A stretch of 64,000 nt of DNA from Pohlia nutans (taxonomy: Eukaryota; Streptophyta; Bryopsida; Bryales; Mniaceae), in the NCBI GenBank assembly GCA_022496805.1, contig CM040093.1, positions 5,892,501-5,956,500 on the forward strand, given 5' to 3'. A program made the translations under genes and the position numbers. This document shows positions 48,901 through 59,474 of this stretch, piece after piece; the stretch's first letter is position 1; every line of letters starts with the position of its first letter. The notes under the pieces were generated by a model that worked only from the letters and a program-made list of their open reading frames with translations, was not told where the DNA came from and did not search any database.

Positions 48901-50086
48901 ATAATTCATTCATAAGGTCATCATCTAACGATTTGTCAAAAAAGAATTTTAACCCTTAAAAGGACCAAGAACTGATTCATGATTTTAAAATTACAAATTC
49001 AATCGATCATATTGTAAAAAATCAGATGGGGACCAAATTTAGTAGTGCAGAACATTGCATATGTTGGTCAAATTACAAATAAATTTGAACAAAAAACAGT
49101 CCGTATGGGATCTACTCAAACATACGAAGTTCGATTTGGTCTGTAGGGATTTAAATCTTACAAAAAAATTATCTCAATATGGAGGGCTGAAATAAAATAT
49201 GCTTGGTCATTGACATGTCTCCTAATATACCAAGCCTTTGACATTGTTTTAAGATACGCATCCTCTTACATCTTGAAATCTTCAGTACTCAGTCAACTGA
49301 TTTTATTATATTCACAAATGATGCAAGGTCAGCACTACAGTACTCAAGAATGTCATGCAAGAGATTGGCTTAACGAAAGTCGCGTAAGCACAAGGGTACA
49401 AGGTCAACACTACTCAAGAATGTTACTCCGTATTAAAGAGTTTAACAAAGGATTCATGGTTTTAAAATGATGACTTCAATTGATCATATTATGAAGAAAT
49501 GTAATTCAAATGGGATCAAATTTTATATCACCAGAATCAGTGAAGAACATTGCATAAATTGGTTAAAAAACAAATAAACTTAAGTCCACATAAGATCTCC
49601 TCAAAACTGCTACAAAAGAAGATTGTTAACCCCTCAGCGACTAAAACGCCCAATATGGCCATCTGCATCACTGACCATTGCAATGGTGGCATTTTCTCAT
49701 TTTGCCTCGGTTTTCTGATTGCAATACATCATTTTAAAGCTCTTGTTCTATACTACAAGATCAACAGTGTCGAAGTCATTTTCATACAAACAGATGCTTT
49801 CCAGCAGGGGGTCCAATTTTCCTACACTACAGAAAATACACACACAGTGGACGCAAAGCGAAAATGAAAAAGAGAGTGAGTACCTGTCTCCCCAGCGGGA
49901 AAGAAAATGGCTCCAATACAGACAGCGAATCAGGCTGCTCAAAGGCGCCTTGTTTTCTTCGCTCTTCAAGGCGACATCAACCTCCATTTCCTGCCGTCCA
50001 GGCAACAACAACAAACCTTCCTCGCTCTCATCAGTAGCAATCTCCATCGCTGCCATGGAAATTGCTCCAGAATGCTGGATCTCCAT
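39929..50086 (-). CDS. Ferroportin / IREG metal exporter, SLC40 family (9 exons)
   Basis: Membrane exporter of Fe2+ and other transition metals. Minus-strand exons: 50086-49884, 48809-48659, 47987-47800, 47400-47103, 45749-45565, 44772-44601, 42989-42852, 41470-41360, 40054-39929; 523 residues. Family blocks: LSRWGDR|MWEFAVGL (this Asp corresponds to the metal-site Asp of animal ferroportins), VWPDSLLLVAIYGLVE, LVDKLPRLR, SLSIQNGSVV, ERDWVVLI, INAAMRRIDLSCKLLAPVAV, LALALLYFTVLSFGSFMTAV, YPIVHARLQTVRTGIWSI, SGVAASRLGLWMFDLSVTQL, RGVVGGVQKSLQS and HVYRVRGHLFHFD. The acidic N-terminus holds a dileucine-like EEGLLLL; no clear plastid peptide. Intron 8 has a GC donor (CAG|GCAAGT). The start is the first true ATG; TTG precedes it. 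Family call is secure; plasma-membrane, tonoplast or plastid type is not determined. Confidence 0.94.
40844..41028. repeat. MITE family C-like copy (ferroportin intron 8)
   Basis: TAAGGCAGGGTCAGCAAAAA at left and GTTGACCCTGCCCTCCACCT at right form inverted ends like those at 22761-23625, without the CCGTACG outer part. Confidence 0.55.
41110..41218. repeat. 109-bp CACTA MITE with ATG target duplication (ferroportin intron 8)
   Basis: Starts CACTAGTAGAAAAGGTGGC and ends with the complement of CACTAATAAAAAAGGTGGC. ATG flanks both sides (41107-41109, 41219-41221). The interior is too short to code. Confidence 0.85.
41643..41894. repeat. Stowaway MITE with TA target duplication (ferroportin intron 7)
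   Basis: TA-CTCCCTCCGTTTCAAAATAA at left and TATTTTGAAACGGAGGGAG-TA at right are perfect Stowaway ends. 252 bp. Confidence 0.92.
42096..42335. repeat. TTAA-ended MITE, family A (ferroportin intron 7)
   Basis: TTAACTCGTAAAGGACCAAA at left and GGTCTTTTAGGGGTTAA at right, with all family A landmarks. Confidence 0.75.
42146..42716. repeat. Tandem duplication of about 280-290 bp including part of a family A MITE
   Basis: The stretch from the AGTAGGTCCTATGTGGA landmark through AACCCTATAGTATGCTAGG to ACTAGCCTCACTA is repeated once in tandem, with a small insertion (GATAGAAATGGCACCCTAGG) in the second copy. Confidence 0.75.
43067..43372. repeat. MITE family F, copy 2 (ferroportin intron 6)
   Basis: CATAACATTCAGTAGCC at left, its complement at right, and two internal palindromes (GATGTGGAATATTCCACATC and a near copy). 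Longer than the copy at 17117-17313. Confidence 0.75.
43441..44313. repeat. Large palindromic element of about 870 bp (ferroportin intron 6)
   Basis: The arms of about 340 bp are inverted copies: TTAAGGATTTCGACCTATTT at left, complement of TTAAGCATTTCAACCTACAT at right, sharing CCACTATTGATGTTAGTAGG. The centre has its own stem, GTAGGGTAAGCCC/GGGCTTACCCTAC (43847-43881). A half copy lies at 56428-56800. The right end abuts the family A copy at TTAA 44311-44314. Confidence 0.8.
44311..44548. repeat. TTAA-ended MITE, family A (ferroportin intron 6)
   Basis: TTAACCCCTAAAGGATCAAG at left and GATCCTTTAAGGGTTAA at right. Ends 53 bp before ferroportin exon 6. Confidence 0.78.
45002..45166. repeat. 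Short hairpin MITE (ferroportin intron 5)
   Basis: AAACTGTTAAAATGTACCTG against AGGTACATTTTAACCGTTT, with the arms continuing imperfectly for about 60 bp. Confidence 0.6.
45270..45388. repeat. Short hairpin MITE (ferroportin intron 5)
   Basis: AATATTCGTTTCATTGGGAC and GTCCCAATTAAATGAATATT pair, as do CCACCATATT and AATATGGTAG further in. Confidence 0.65.
45791..46384. repeat. TTAA-ended MITE, family H (ferroportin intron 4)
   Basis: TTAACCCCTAAATGCCTCGA at left, and a right end with AATGGACACCTAGGCAATTAA before GGGTTAA. Same interior as 56831-57409 in the opposite orientation. Confidence 0.75.
46503..46702. repeat. MITE family C with TA flanks (ferroportin intron 4)
   Basis: TA-CCGTACCCGGACATCAGGGT at left, complement of CCGTACTCGGCCATCATGAT at right, TA on both sides. 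Confidence 0.65.
47455..47690. repeat. Degenerate family A MITE (ferroportin intron 3)
   Basis: Family A landmarks in minus orientation, with the right end GGTCCTTTAGGAGTTAG lacking the exact TTAA. Confidence 0.55.
48272..48500. repeat. Truncated Stowaway-like MITE (ferroportin intron 2)
   Basis: TACTCCCTCTGTCCAGAAAT at left and the Stowaway interior (GTTTGAAGTGGACAAGGCTC, AAGTATAAAACATAG). The right TIR is not found. Confidence 0.65.
48949..49154. repeat. Degenerate family A MITE (ferroportin intron 1)
   Basis: TTAACCCTTAAAAGGACC at left and CTGTAGGGATTTAAA at right, minus orientation. A second degenerate copy follows at about 49440-49630. Confidence 0.6.
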
Positions 50087-50548
50087 CAATCACCACAGCT
50101 TTGCAACCCAATTCAAAAACATGGCTGCATTCTATTAATTACTCTGTGAAGCTAGGGCTGTTTTCGGAGAAAGGAATCTAAAGTACATCGTTTCCAGAAA
50201 GTGCAACATCCTGATACAGCTGCAATTTCCAATGCAAACTCTGTAAAAACCCTAATTCTTCATCCTCTTCAAGAAACTTTGCAGAAATTATCCTTAGATA
50301 CTCTTTTCATATCAGGCCCACTTTATATTTGGGGCCGGATTGAGGGCCGGCCTGAACTCTTCAAATTTCAACCAATAGGATCGCTCGATTCTTTCAATTC
50401 CAGGCCGGGCCGGAACAAGCAATTTTCCCTACGTGGCGTCCTATGTGGCATGATTTTGGCGCCAAATCTTTGGGCCAGTTTGAGGAAATCGGGACAAGAT
50501 TTTGCTTGGCCTGAACTCCAAACTTGGGCCGGACTAAATCAAGTTGGC

Positions 50549-50551
<3 letters not shown>

Positions 50552-50581
<30 letters not shown>
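50552..50581. repeat. (TA)n microsatellite
   Basis: About 15 TA units, about 470 bp upstream of the ferroportin start. Confidence 0.9.
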
Positions 50582-50583
<2 letters not shown>

Positions 50584-50619
50584 ACTAGCAAACACCCTGT
50601 TGCAATGCACCAACATTGC

Positions 50620-51090
50620 ATTGGGAACGTGAAAATCAATTGGGGACATAAAAGGAACATGGGAACCTTTGGGAACATAAAAAGAATGTGGGAACATTAG
50701 GAAACATGGTAGGAACATGACAGGAACATAACAGGAACGCTAGGGAATGTGATGTGAACCTTTGGGGAACATCATGGGAACTGTGGAGAATGATTTGAGA
50801 AAGTATGGATGAAAAGTATGGATGTAAAATGTGGATGGTTTTGTGACATGGTATTATGACGGATATCAGTCAGGATAGTGACATAGTATTGTAACACTGT
50901 ATACTTAATATAATATATATCAAGATAATACATATGTGCTACCTAGGTGCTATCTTGGCAATACGTGGGTGATACCTACAGTAGGTTTAAAGAGGCTACA
51001 CATCTTGACTCCATGTAGGAAATTTGGCTATTATTCCTTTCTTTCTTTTTTCAAAAACCCTTTGTATCAATTAACTATGTAGCAATTTGG
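50620..51090 (-). repeat. Minisatellite and repeat related to 23960-24480, inverted
   Basis: GGGAACAT/AGGAACAT units fill 50620-50780. 50930-51090 contains GGTGATACC and AATTTGGCTATTATTCCTTT, the reverse of the 24-kb repeat's TATCACC and AAAGGAATAATAACCAAA. Confidence 0.55.
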
Positions 51091-51893
51091 CTAAAATTAA
51101 TAACAAAAAAAAATCATTGATTATAGTTTTCCTTTCATTATTTATTTGTTTTTTTGACCAAGAGATGTAATGTTCTTCATTGATTCCAATGATGTGAAAT
51201 TCGACCCTATTTGAATTATAAATTTTCAAAATATAATCAATTGAATTTGTCTTTTGCAAACGATGAATTCTTGATCCATTAGAGGTTAAGGTAGGATTAC
51301 CCAATGTTGTCTAAGCATCTTTATCTACCAGTATTCTTCATTTTATGAGATCTATGATGAAATCTATGAGGCTCACTGATAGGGAGTGTTTTGAGTAATT
51401 ATAAATTATGATTTTATTTATTTTTTAATCAAATGAACGTTTATTCCACTGATAGAAGAACAAACAAGCACTGAACCGGAAGGGAGATCCTTTGATGATG
51501 ATAAATCATGGTTTTTTGAAAGTGCAAAAATGATCAATCTACTTATAATAATGGATGAAGGATTATTATTAAAATGAATACGAAAATATGTCCATATGGA
51601 TATACTTTTTTATAAATAAATTAAAATATATTCAAATGAATGTAAAGTTATTCAAATGGATGAAACATGTTCAAATGAATGAAATTTTGAATTCCTTAAA
51701 GATGTTACTCTGAAGTGCCAACCACTAAAAAATAAAATAATATAAAAAAATCAATTTTGACAAAAGTTTGTTGAAACCAACTAACAACTATTGAAAAATA
51801 AAAGGATACCGACAACTTTATTCACCCTACAACAAAATTTTGAAAATTCATAACTTATTCATACAATATCCAAACAACACATACCGTACCTAT

Positions 51894-52049
51894 GTAACAA
51901 CTTCAACACCTTTCTGCAGAATATTTAATTATTTTTTTAAAATAGATTTTTTTGCAAAATGAATATTCTTAGAAATCTCATTTTTTTCCCAATTTTTTTG
52001 GCATTTATTTTTAGAATTATTTTCCACCAAAGTTGCTATGCAGGCACGG
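51894..52049. repeat. MITE family C with TA flanks
   Basis: TA-CCGTACCTATGTAACAAC at left, complement of CCGTGCCTGCATAGCAAC at right, TA on both sides. Confidence 0.65.
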
Positions 52050-53002
52050 TATTCCAGTTCATTAAAATCATCCCAAAAACAGGAACAAGATCCACATAAA
52101 ATTAAAAATTGAAAAAAAATCATTGAAACCATCTAAAAGCCACAGAAACGGGATCCCTAACGGAAAGACCGACAAAGGCTCTTTTTCACGTTCCCCATGC
52201 CGTTCCCACGCAGGTAATAATTGGCGAACGGACGTTCCCGACTATGCGGAACCGGCGGTCCGGGTCACGGTTACCGGCCGGGCCGGTTGTCTCGCACCTC
52301 TGGCTCTAGGCTTGCACAGCGCGCACCTCGCCTTCGTTTCTTTCCTTGCGACGATTCGTCCAGGGGCGTCGGCCGTGGAGTTTGATTCCACCAAGCGTTA
52401 CCGCATTGCCGAGGTTTACTGCATTCCACTGTTCATTTTCATTTTTTGAGTTGTTTTCTTCAAGTGTTTGGTTGTCGAGGGTAGACAGGATTTGTTGCCC
52501 GTTTGCGAGCTCGTCGCCCGTTTCCTCACGTTCGACCTGAATGCACAGAGTAGTGTGGAGAGTTAATTCGGCGATAGGTGCACGTTGTTTCTTGAGGGCA
52601 TTGAGGTCATCACCGGAAGCATTCAGGTGAATGAGACGTTTTTTTTTCTGCTGCTGGTTTCGGGCGTCGCGGGGCTGCCTGCCTTGTCGATTTTTCCTCC
52701 GCACGGATTGTTGTTGTTAGGGTTTAGGGGTTACTGGAGTTAGGGGTTACTGGTTTTGGTAATCGACGTGAACGGAGTTTTGCTTGGCTGTTGTGAACGG
52801 TACAGGACTTCCATTTTCGCTTGCTTCGACGCTGACTTAGACACGCTTACTTGTCTAGAAACAAAGAGAGAGGGTTAAAGCTGGCAACTCTGCATTGTCC
52901 TCTTGAATTCTCCTGTTTTGTTCATTTTGTTCATTTTTGTTTGTCGTTTTTTGGTGTCGCAATTGTTGTTGTCTAAAGACAAAGAGGAGATAACCAGGCG
53001 AG

Positions 53003-55309
53003 ATGTCGGCCGCCAAGAGTGGTGACCCGCGGGTCCAGTACATCTCGGACAGCATCCGTTGCATTCCTGACTTTCCTCACAAGGGTAAGCAATTCATTGA
53101 CCATCTCTTTGGGGTTTAAGCTTAAACCCTAGCTTCTAATTGACAGTATCATCATACTCCTACTACTAAAGCTTGACAGAAATTGACTACTACTAAAGCT
53201 TCTAATTGACAGAGTTATCATACTTTTTCTCACTTTTAGGAAGGTCTGAAAACAACCCTGAAATTCTGAATTCTTACTGTTTTGTTATAGGAATTATGTT
53301 TCACGATGTGACGACGTTGCTGTTGGATCACAAGGCGTTTAAGGACACTATCGACATCTTTGTGGAGCGCTACAAAGACCAGAAGGTGGATGTCATTGTG
53401 GGTAAGACAATGAGTAATACTGAGGAGAGAATTTTTTATTTTAGGGTTTAAGGTGATGTGGTTTTGGCAAAACAATGTATACTTTGAGGAGATACTTTTT
53501 TAATTTTAGGGTTTAAGGTGATGTGGTTTTGGTGGTGCAGGTATTGAAGCTCGTGGGTTCATTTTTGGGCCTCCCATCGCCCTTGCCATTGGTGCCAAGT
53601 TTGTGCCTATGCGCAAGCCTAAAAAACTGCCAGGTACCATTTCTAACCCCTGATTAGGGTTTAACCCAGAAGATCTCATTTTTTTTTTAAGGAGTTTTGA
53701 GTAGGTCCTCTGTGGACTTCGATTTGTTCAAATTCCTTTCTTTTTGACCTACGTACGCAATATTCTTCACTAATTTTGGTGATGTAAATTTTGGTTCCAT
53801 CTGAATTACATTTTTCACAATATGTTTAATTAAAATCTCTCACTTTGGGTACTACAAGAGCCAAACTCTCTTGTAATTTCTGCTTAGGGTTTAAGAGCAT
53901 TCACTTTTAAGCATCTTAATTAATATGTAGGAGTGTGTGCTTGATCTCTCAATAGAGAGATCTCTCACTTTGAGTACTAAAAGAGCCAAACTCTTTTGAG
54001 ATTAAATTGTTTTCTCACTCATTGTACGATGATTTCTTATGCAATCATTCAAGGTGGAAGGTTGTAGACCCCTAGAAAACTCCATTTTCATTCAAAGATC
54101 TGTCTTAGCCACGTCATGCTTTCCCCACTTGCTAAATGAGTATTACATTGGAAGAGATGAATCTGGTGGTAACAGGGGTCATTTTAGAAAATGCGAACAA
54201 TTTTAGTATGGCACTTTTATGCTGAGATTTGTTTCCACATGTTGTAGGCCCTGTGATCAGACAAGAGTATAGTCTCGAGTACGGGACCGATTGCATTGAA
54301 ATGCATGTGGGCGCAATTGAGAAGAACGAGCGTGTGGTTGTTGTTGACGACTTGATTGCCACTGGAGGAACTCTTGGAGCTGCCATCAAATTGCTAGGTT
54401 TGCTTCTCCCTTCATTTCTATCCAGTATTTGTTATCTCTATTACTTTCTGTTAGCATTTAGTGTCTTAGGGCCACTATAGATTGCACAAGTTGACGCAAC
54501 AAGCTTAAAACTTGAACCAACATCATATCCTGTGCAAAAGAACAAGCTTAACCCCTAAAGGACCAAAAGCCCGAATTGGGCCTCATGTTTTTTTGTTTTA
54601 GCAGTTTTGAGTAGGTTTTATGTGGACTTTCTTTTGTTCAAGTTTGTTTTTTGACCAACATATGCACTGTTCTTCACTGATTCTATTGATATAAAATTCA
54701 GTTTCATCTGAATTGTATTTTTCACAATATGATCAATTGAATTTGTCATTTTGAAACCAGTCCTTTAGGGGTTAAAATAATCCACTGCATTTATGACACA
54801 TTTGAAGCAACAAGTGTCCCATTCACCGGAAAGAGGTAGCTTAAAACCTTGTTATCTCAAATCAAATCTCATATCTTCATGCTCATTCTTTTTTGTTGGA
54901 CTACTGTACAAGGTAGAATGGAAAAAAAATGATTTTGCACCAATCAAGATGTAGAATTTTCATGTTGCAGTCTAAATTGGCCTATCAAATGCTTTGCACT
55001 GATTAGAGACATCCAAGCGTGTTATGCAGAGCAAGTTGAAGCGGAGATTGTGGAATGTGCGTGCTTGATTGAGCTTGTGGACCTGAAGGTAATTTTTATT
55101 TTTTTCCCCTTTTCCATTGCATGGATTATTAACTTAAAGCAGCTGGATTGGTGAATCCGTCACTCGATAGAATCTCACTATTATAATGTTTACATGTAAG
55201 CTTTTGCAAAATCCTATTGAGACTAAGAATATTGGAATATGTGTTATAGGGTCGTGAGAAGTTGGGTGGCAAGCCATTGTACATCTTGGTGGAGTACGAG
55301 GGCGAGTAA
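53003..55309 (+). CDS. APT: Adenine phosphoribosyltransferase (APRT), 6 exons
   Basis: Purine salvage enzyme: adenine + PRPP gives AMP + PPi; in plants it also acts on cytokinin bases. Exons 53003-53084, 53291-53401, 53541-53633, 54248-54397, 55030-55088, 55250-55309 give 184 residues, the usual plant length, phases exact. Blocks: [66 protein letters not shown] and the PRPP-binding loop [14 protein letters not shown], then the ECACLIEL strand. No transit peptide, so a cytosolic form is likely. The start ATG has a good purine context and follows a GC-richer leader. Intron 2 has a 40-bp tandem duplication (TTTTAGGGTTTAAGGTGATG twice); introns 3 and 4 contain family A MITEs. Confidence 0.96.
53660..53850. 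repeat. Truncated family A MITE (APRT intron 3)
   Basis: Interior landmarks (GAGTAGGTCCTCTGTGGACT, TTCACAATATG) without intact TTAA ends. Confidence 0.55.
54548..54775. repeat. TTAA-ended MITE, family A (APRT intron 4)
   Basis: TTAACCCCTAAAGGACCAAA at left and AGTCCTTTAGGGGTTAA at right. Confidence 0.8.
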
Positions 55310-56427
55310 TCTCCATTAACTTCATCCAGTTGCTGTGGTTAATTATAAAGGCATTGGAGCAAAGGAGGGCCAATCTTGCATACACAGAAAGACCAGACAC
55401 ATGGACTATGTAGCAATTGACTTGGCACAAGACAATTCTTGTTCGTAGTGTTCAATAATATGGTATTGGACATCAATTTTTGTTGAATGTTTGGTTGCCC
55501 AACTTTAATTTACATTTTATCTCATGCAGATTTTTTTATTTTTTCTTTTTTCTTTTTTCTTTTTTTCTTTTTTCTTGAAACAGAAGGATGTTTATTCCAC
55601 TGATGCCATAACAATCAGAAACTCATCTTCATGCTTTGCGATTGGAAGCTTTTCTTGATACGTATATTAGAATATGGGGTTTCAAAGTAGGCACCACTTT
55701 GCAGCCTCCTATTGGTGCAACGTTGGAAACACTCAATTAGTTGCAACGTTTTTTTAGCTTCCAAAAATAGTGTGGAAAACGTCATTCTCACATTTACTTC
55801 AGTATTCCAAAAGAACTTGGTTGATAATAGAACTGTCAGGCTAGTGATTATATTCCTCAGGAATATCCTACTCTCTGTTTGCTTGGATAAGTCTCAGTCT
55901 CTTCAGATTTTGGATTTCAAAAATGACAAACGGTTGTCAAAAAAAATAAAATAAATGACAAACGGTAATTGAGTTAACTGAAATCAGAACAGGTGATCTG
56001 ACCCCCAAAACATAAGGAAACCATAGTCTATGTCGTTTTTGTTGTTTTTGAGTGTAACCAAAATAAAATCAAATAGTGAACCCAACACCCTCTTTGCAAG
56101 TTAGTCCAAGTTGTCAGAGTCACCTAATCAAACCAGTCACCTAATTATATCTCAAGTTTGGCACATGCCATGCCATTATCTCAAATTGGATGTGGGCCAT
56201 CGCCTCCAAGTCTTGGCTCTCTGTTACCTTAGACTGAGTTTGGCCACCTTTGTAACGGCAAAATTAGTTCACCCTCCTTTCTATTTTGGATTCTTTGGAA
56301 ACTATGCCAGTTTGCTTGGCTACCTTAGATTCAGGTCAGACTCACCTCACCTAACATGTATTCTCTCTTCTTTTTGGTTAACTCTAATGTGTGGTGTACT
56401 AACGTGGAGGCACCAATACCTATCAGT

Positions 56428-56800
56428 TTAAGTATTTCAACCTATTTAAAGCAATGGTTTTCAATGATAAAAAATTGCAACACATAAAAATTTGGGTTTA
56501 ATAACCAAGCCCAATTTTTAATTAATTTTGTCACAATGTATGATTTTGTTCATAGACCACTATTGATGTTAGTAGGGGAACCAATACTCGTCTTTCATTT
56601 CTAGTCCAATCAGTTTGCTAACTTGGCATTCATAATTGATCACCAAACTGCTACAACTATTGATTGTTATAATTTGATTGGGAATTCACGAAGTTGAAAC
56701 AGGTGCTTGCATATGTGACTGGAATTGGTCCCTAGCAGGTTCTGGTGTTTCTACCTTACGGTAATATGTGGTGTACTATCAAATGAATGACTGAATGATA
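56428..56800. repeat. Half copy of the 43441-44313 palindrome
   Basis: Matches the left arm from TTAAGTATTTCAACCTATTT through CCACTATTGATGTTAGTAGG to GGTTCTGGTGTTTCTACC. Confidence 0.75.
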
Positions 56801-56830
56801 GACAATTTGTAGATATGGTTATCAAAAATA

Positions 56831-57409
56831 TTAACCCCTAACTATCCAACCGTTCAATTTTTGGACGATGTACAAATTTCATCCACGTTTTCTCATCCGT
56901 CATGCTCTTTTTTGCAAGGAAAAAAAATACTACAAAATTCTATGGCAAGATAGCTTCATGCATGTGTGATCCGATTAGAAAAGGGATGCTTCATGAAAAT
57001 TATGCCTCATTTCATGTTGTAGTGATTCACCAAAAAATTTGAAGATTTTAGTCTAAATGTGCTCTTGAAAAAGTCAACTCATAAAATTAAGCAACCAAAA
57101 AATCTCCAAAAATCACTACACTTAGAGTATTACATTTCAACCCATCACAACATATTTTGTATATATACATTGTCAATATCTTATTTGTAATTGCATTACA
57201 AAAGAATTTTGAATTTTGAGTTTCAAATTTTATACAAAAGTATTGGTGATAGCAATTGCAGATCTAATCGTATGGATAGAATCTAAAATTCATAATGTAC
57301 AACTTTTATTCATACATCAAGTTCAAAAATGTCCCTCTTAGTTGTATTTAATAATGCATCTTTGCAAAACTGCCGAATTTGGAGAGGGGTGAGGACGTTT
57401 AGGGGTTAA
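56831..57409. repeat. TTAA-ended MITE, family H
   Basis: TTAACCCCTAACTATCCAAC at left and GAGGACGTTTAGGGGTTAA at right, 579 bp. Confidence 0.78.
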
Positions 57410-58089
57410 GCAGAAGTTGATTAGTATGTTTGGTGGGGAGGTAAAGTAGACTGACCTTGAATCGACTGTTTAAGCCAATCGGCAATTTTTTTCCGGCGAG
57501 AATTTTACTTGATTTTGGAAGTGGCTACTTTACACTAGAAAAAATGGGCAAAAATTTGAATGAAATCACTAAAGTTTTCTTAAAAAGATTCTAAAATTGT
57601 CAATATTTGGATGAAAGTGCCTTACAATACATAATTTTATGGACAAACATACATATATATGAATGATTCTATCCATTTTTCCCCTACCTGGCTACATTCT
57701 AGGGTGCGTGGTGCTCTACTAACGGAAAAACAACAAAAAAATGGCTGGTTTACTAAGCTTCTATGCTTGGGAAAAATTGAGGACCGACCTATGACTATTT
57801 TTGGCTGGTAGTTAAATGAGAATCATGAATGAAAATGATTCTTTTCTTTTCTTTTCAAATAGTATGTAATTTATATGAATTTTGAAAGTGAAAAGATAGT
57901 CATGTACCTCACTTCAGTTGTGACATATAGGTGATGTTTTCTTTAACATAAAAAGTATCATGCCAAATTGCATCTTCCAAGTTCCAATTCGGTTCACTTG
58001 TACAAGCCCCTTGAATCACAAATGATGGTCTTTAAGTTCCTTGGTTCACTTGGCGATTCTTGAAGACATTCACATGACCAAAATGGGTG

Positions 58090-58694
58090 TAAGGTAGAGG
58101 GCTCCAAAACCAACAGGGTTCTAATTCCAAGAGAATTTAGACCATGCATTTATTTTAGAACACAAATCTAGGCACATCATAGAGCTCTTATTGGATGTTG
58201 ACCAAAATGATAAGCTATCTATGGTCTACCTAGATTTAGGTTCTAAGATGATTAACAGATATTTAACTAATTATGGACAAAACGACGAATTCAGGACAAA
58301 ATGACAAATTCTAAACAATTTGCAAAAAATTGTAGAAAATGCTCAATTCTGGACAATTGAAACTTTTATCGTTGGATAGCCAAATTATATCGGCCGCCAG
58401 CTGACACTTTTGAACTATTTTTTTTTATTTTTTTTTATTTTGGCCAAAAATCAATTCTGTGACCTAACTATAAGCTAACATTCATCGTTTTGACCTTTTT
58501 TGAAGCAAAAAAGTCTGCATGTGGACATCTTTCACTTTAAAAATCTGTTTTTTTATTTTGTCGGCTCCTCGGTGGATGCATTCAATATTATTTCTGGACT
58601 TTTAGAAGTCCATAATTAGTTAAATATCAGTTAATTATTGTGCCTAGATTCTGTTGGAATTAGAACCCTGTTGGTTTTGGAGCCCTCTACCTTA
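58090..58694. repeat. 605-bp element with about 42-bp terminal inverted repeats
   Basis: The left end begins TAAGGTAGAGGGCTCCAAAA; the right end is its complement for about 42 bp, almost perfect. The interior is AT-rich with GACAAAACGAC/GACAAAATGAC repeats. No coding frame; no clear target duplication. Confidence 0.8.
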
Positions 58695-58860
58695 CTGTGG
58701 GGGTGAGCAGTTATGGGGGCATTCCACTTTAGGTAATACCTTGCAAATACATAACATTCTCAAGTAGCGCTCTCATAATGTAAGTTCTTCAGCCCTTGCT
58801 AAACCACACCCTTTACACTGTAGCAACATTGTAGAGAAACTGCTAATTAATAAAATAATT

Positions 58861-59176
58861 CAACTCTCCAACCCTCTTTACTTGGCCCAGTTGAAGTTAG
58901 AGAAAATTCTCTACGATTCCTCCGATTCCCTGACAGATGCTTGAGATTCGGAGGTGAACATTAGGGAGCTGAAGAACGTTATGTTATCCAATGATCAACG
59001 AGTGATAGCGGATGACATCAGATCACAACCTATATATGAAAACTATCAAAGTTTTGCATTACACTTTGACCTTGGATAAGTTTGATGGTAGTTTTGATGC
59101 CGTTACCAACTATCTTGACAGCATAGGGGCCAACAAACTTGGATTTGAAGTTGTGTTCCAAACTTGTGCTTCTCAG
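58861..59176 (+). pseudogene. Unidentified gene fragment, probably a decayed exon
   Basis: A protein-like reading (LAQLKLEKILYDSSDSLTDA, stop, DSEVNIRELKNVMLSNDQRV, ADDIRSQPIYENYQSFALHF, then after a one-base shift DGSFDAVTNYLDSIGANKLG and FEVVFQTCASQ) ends at a possible donor CAG|GTGAGG. One in-frame stop and one frameshift suggest a pseudogene. I do not recognise the family. A Mutator-like MITE sits 20 bp downstream. Confidence 0.35.
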
Positions 59177-59196
59177 GTGAGGCACTGTTTGCAGTA

Positions 59197-59474
59197 CCCG
59201 ACTCTAAATCCCCCTCGATGTTAATGCAAGCACTATTTACTCATGGGTCCTATTTTCTGAAATTTCCATTTTGGGCATCCTAGGATCTTTTTTTGGCATT
59301 TTGTTTTTTGCAAATTTGAAGCCTACGGTCACAAAGTAGTCTAGGAGGACCCCTTCGGAAATTTCAATCCCTTGGAAGAGGAGGTTATTTTTTAAGGTAG
59401 GCCTCTACATGCACAAAATAGGGGGCAATTTTTGTCCTCTTACATTAACGTTGAGGGGGGAATTTAGAGTCGGG
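59197..59474. repeat. Mutator-like MITE with a perfect 10-bp target duplication
   Basis: Terminal inverted repeats of about 30 bp begin CCCGACTCTAAATCCCCCTC. GTTTGCAGTA occurs exactly on both sides (59187-59196, 59475-59484). A 9-11-bp duplication points to the Mutator superfamily. 278 bp, non-coding. Confidence 0.85.

Larger units (their letters stand above)
50087..53002. other. Head-to-head region between ferroportin and APRT
   Basis: Both 5' ends face this 2.9-kb stretch. Near ferroportin: AACCAATAGG at about 50379 and a (TA)n run at 50552-50581. The middle holds repeats: 50620-50780 GGGAACAT-rich minisatellite, 50870-51090 repeat, a truncated family A fragment 51120-51290, and family C 51894-52049. 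From about 52150 the DNA becomes GC-richer (APRT leader), with telo-box-like TTAGGGTTTAGGGG near 52718-52731. Confidence 0.55.
55310..58089. other. APRT 3' flank and repeat-rich spacer
   Basis: No gene is seen. Contains a pyrimidine-rich tract (55527-55575), a half copy of the ferroportin-intron palindrome (56428-56800) and a family H MITE (56831-57409). Confidence 0.5.

Noticed and set aside
52123..52704. Overlapping frames of 108 and 132 codons on both strands upstream of APRT
   Set aside because: GC-richer leader DNA opens frames on both strands; no recognisable domain and no start context.
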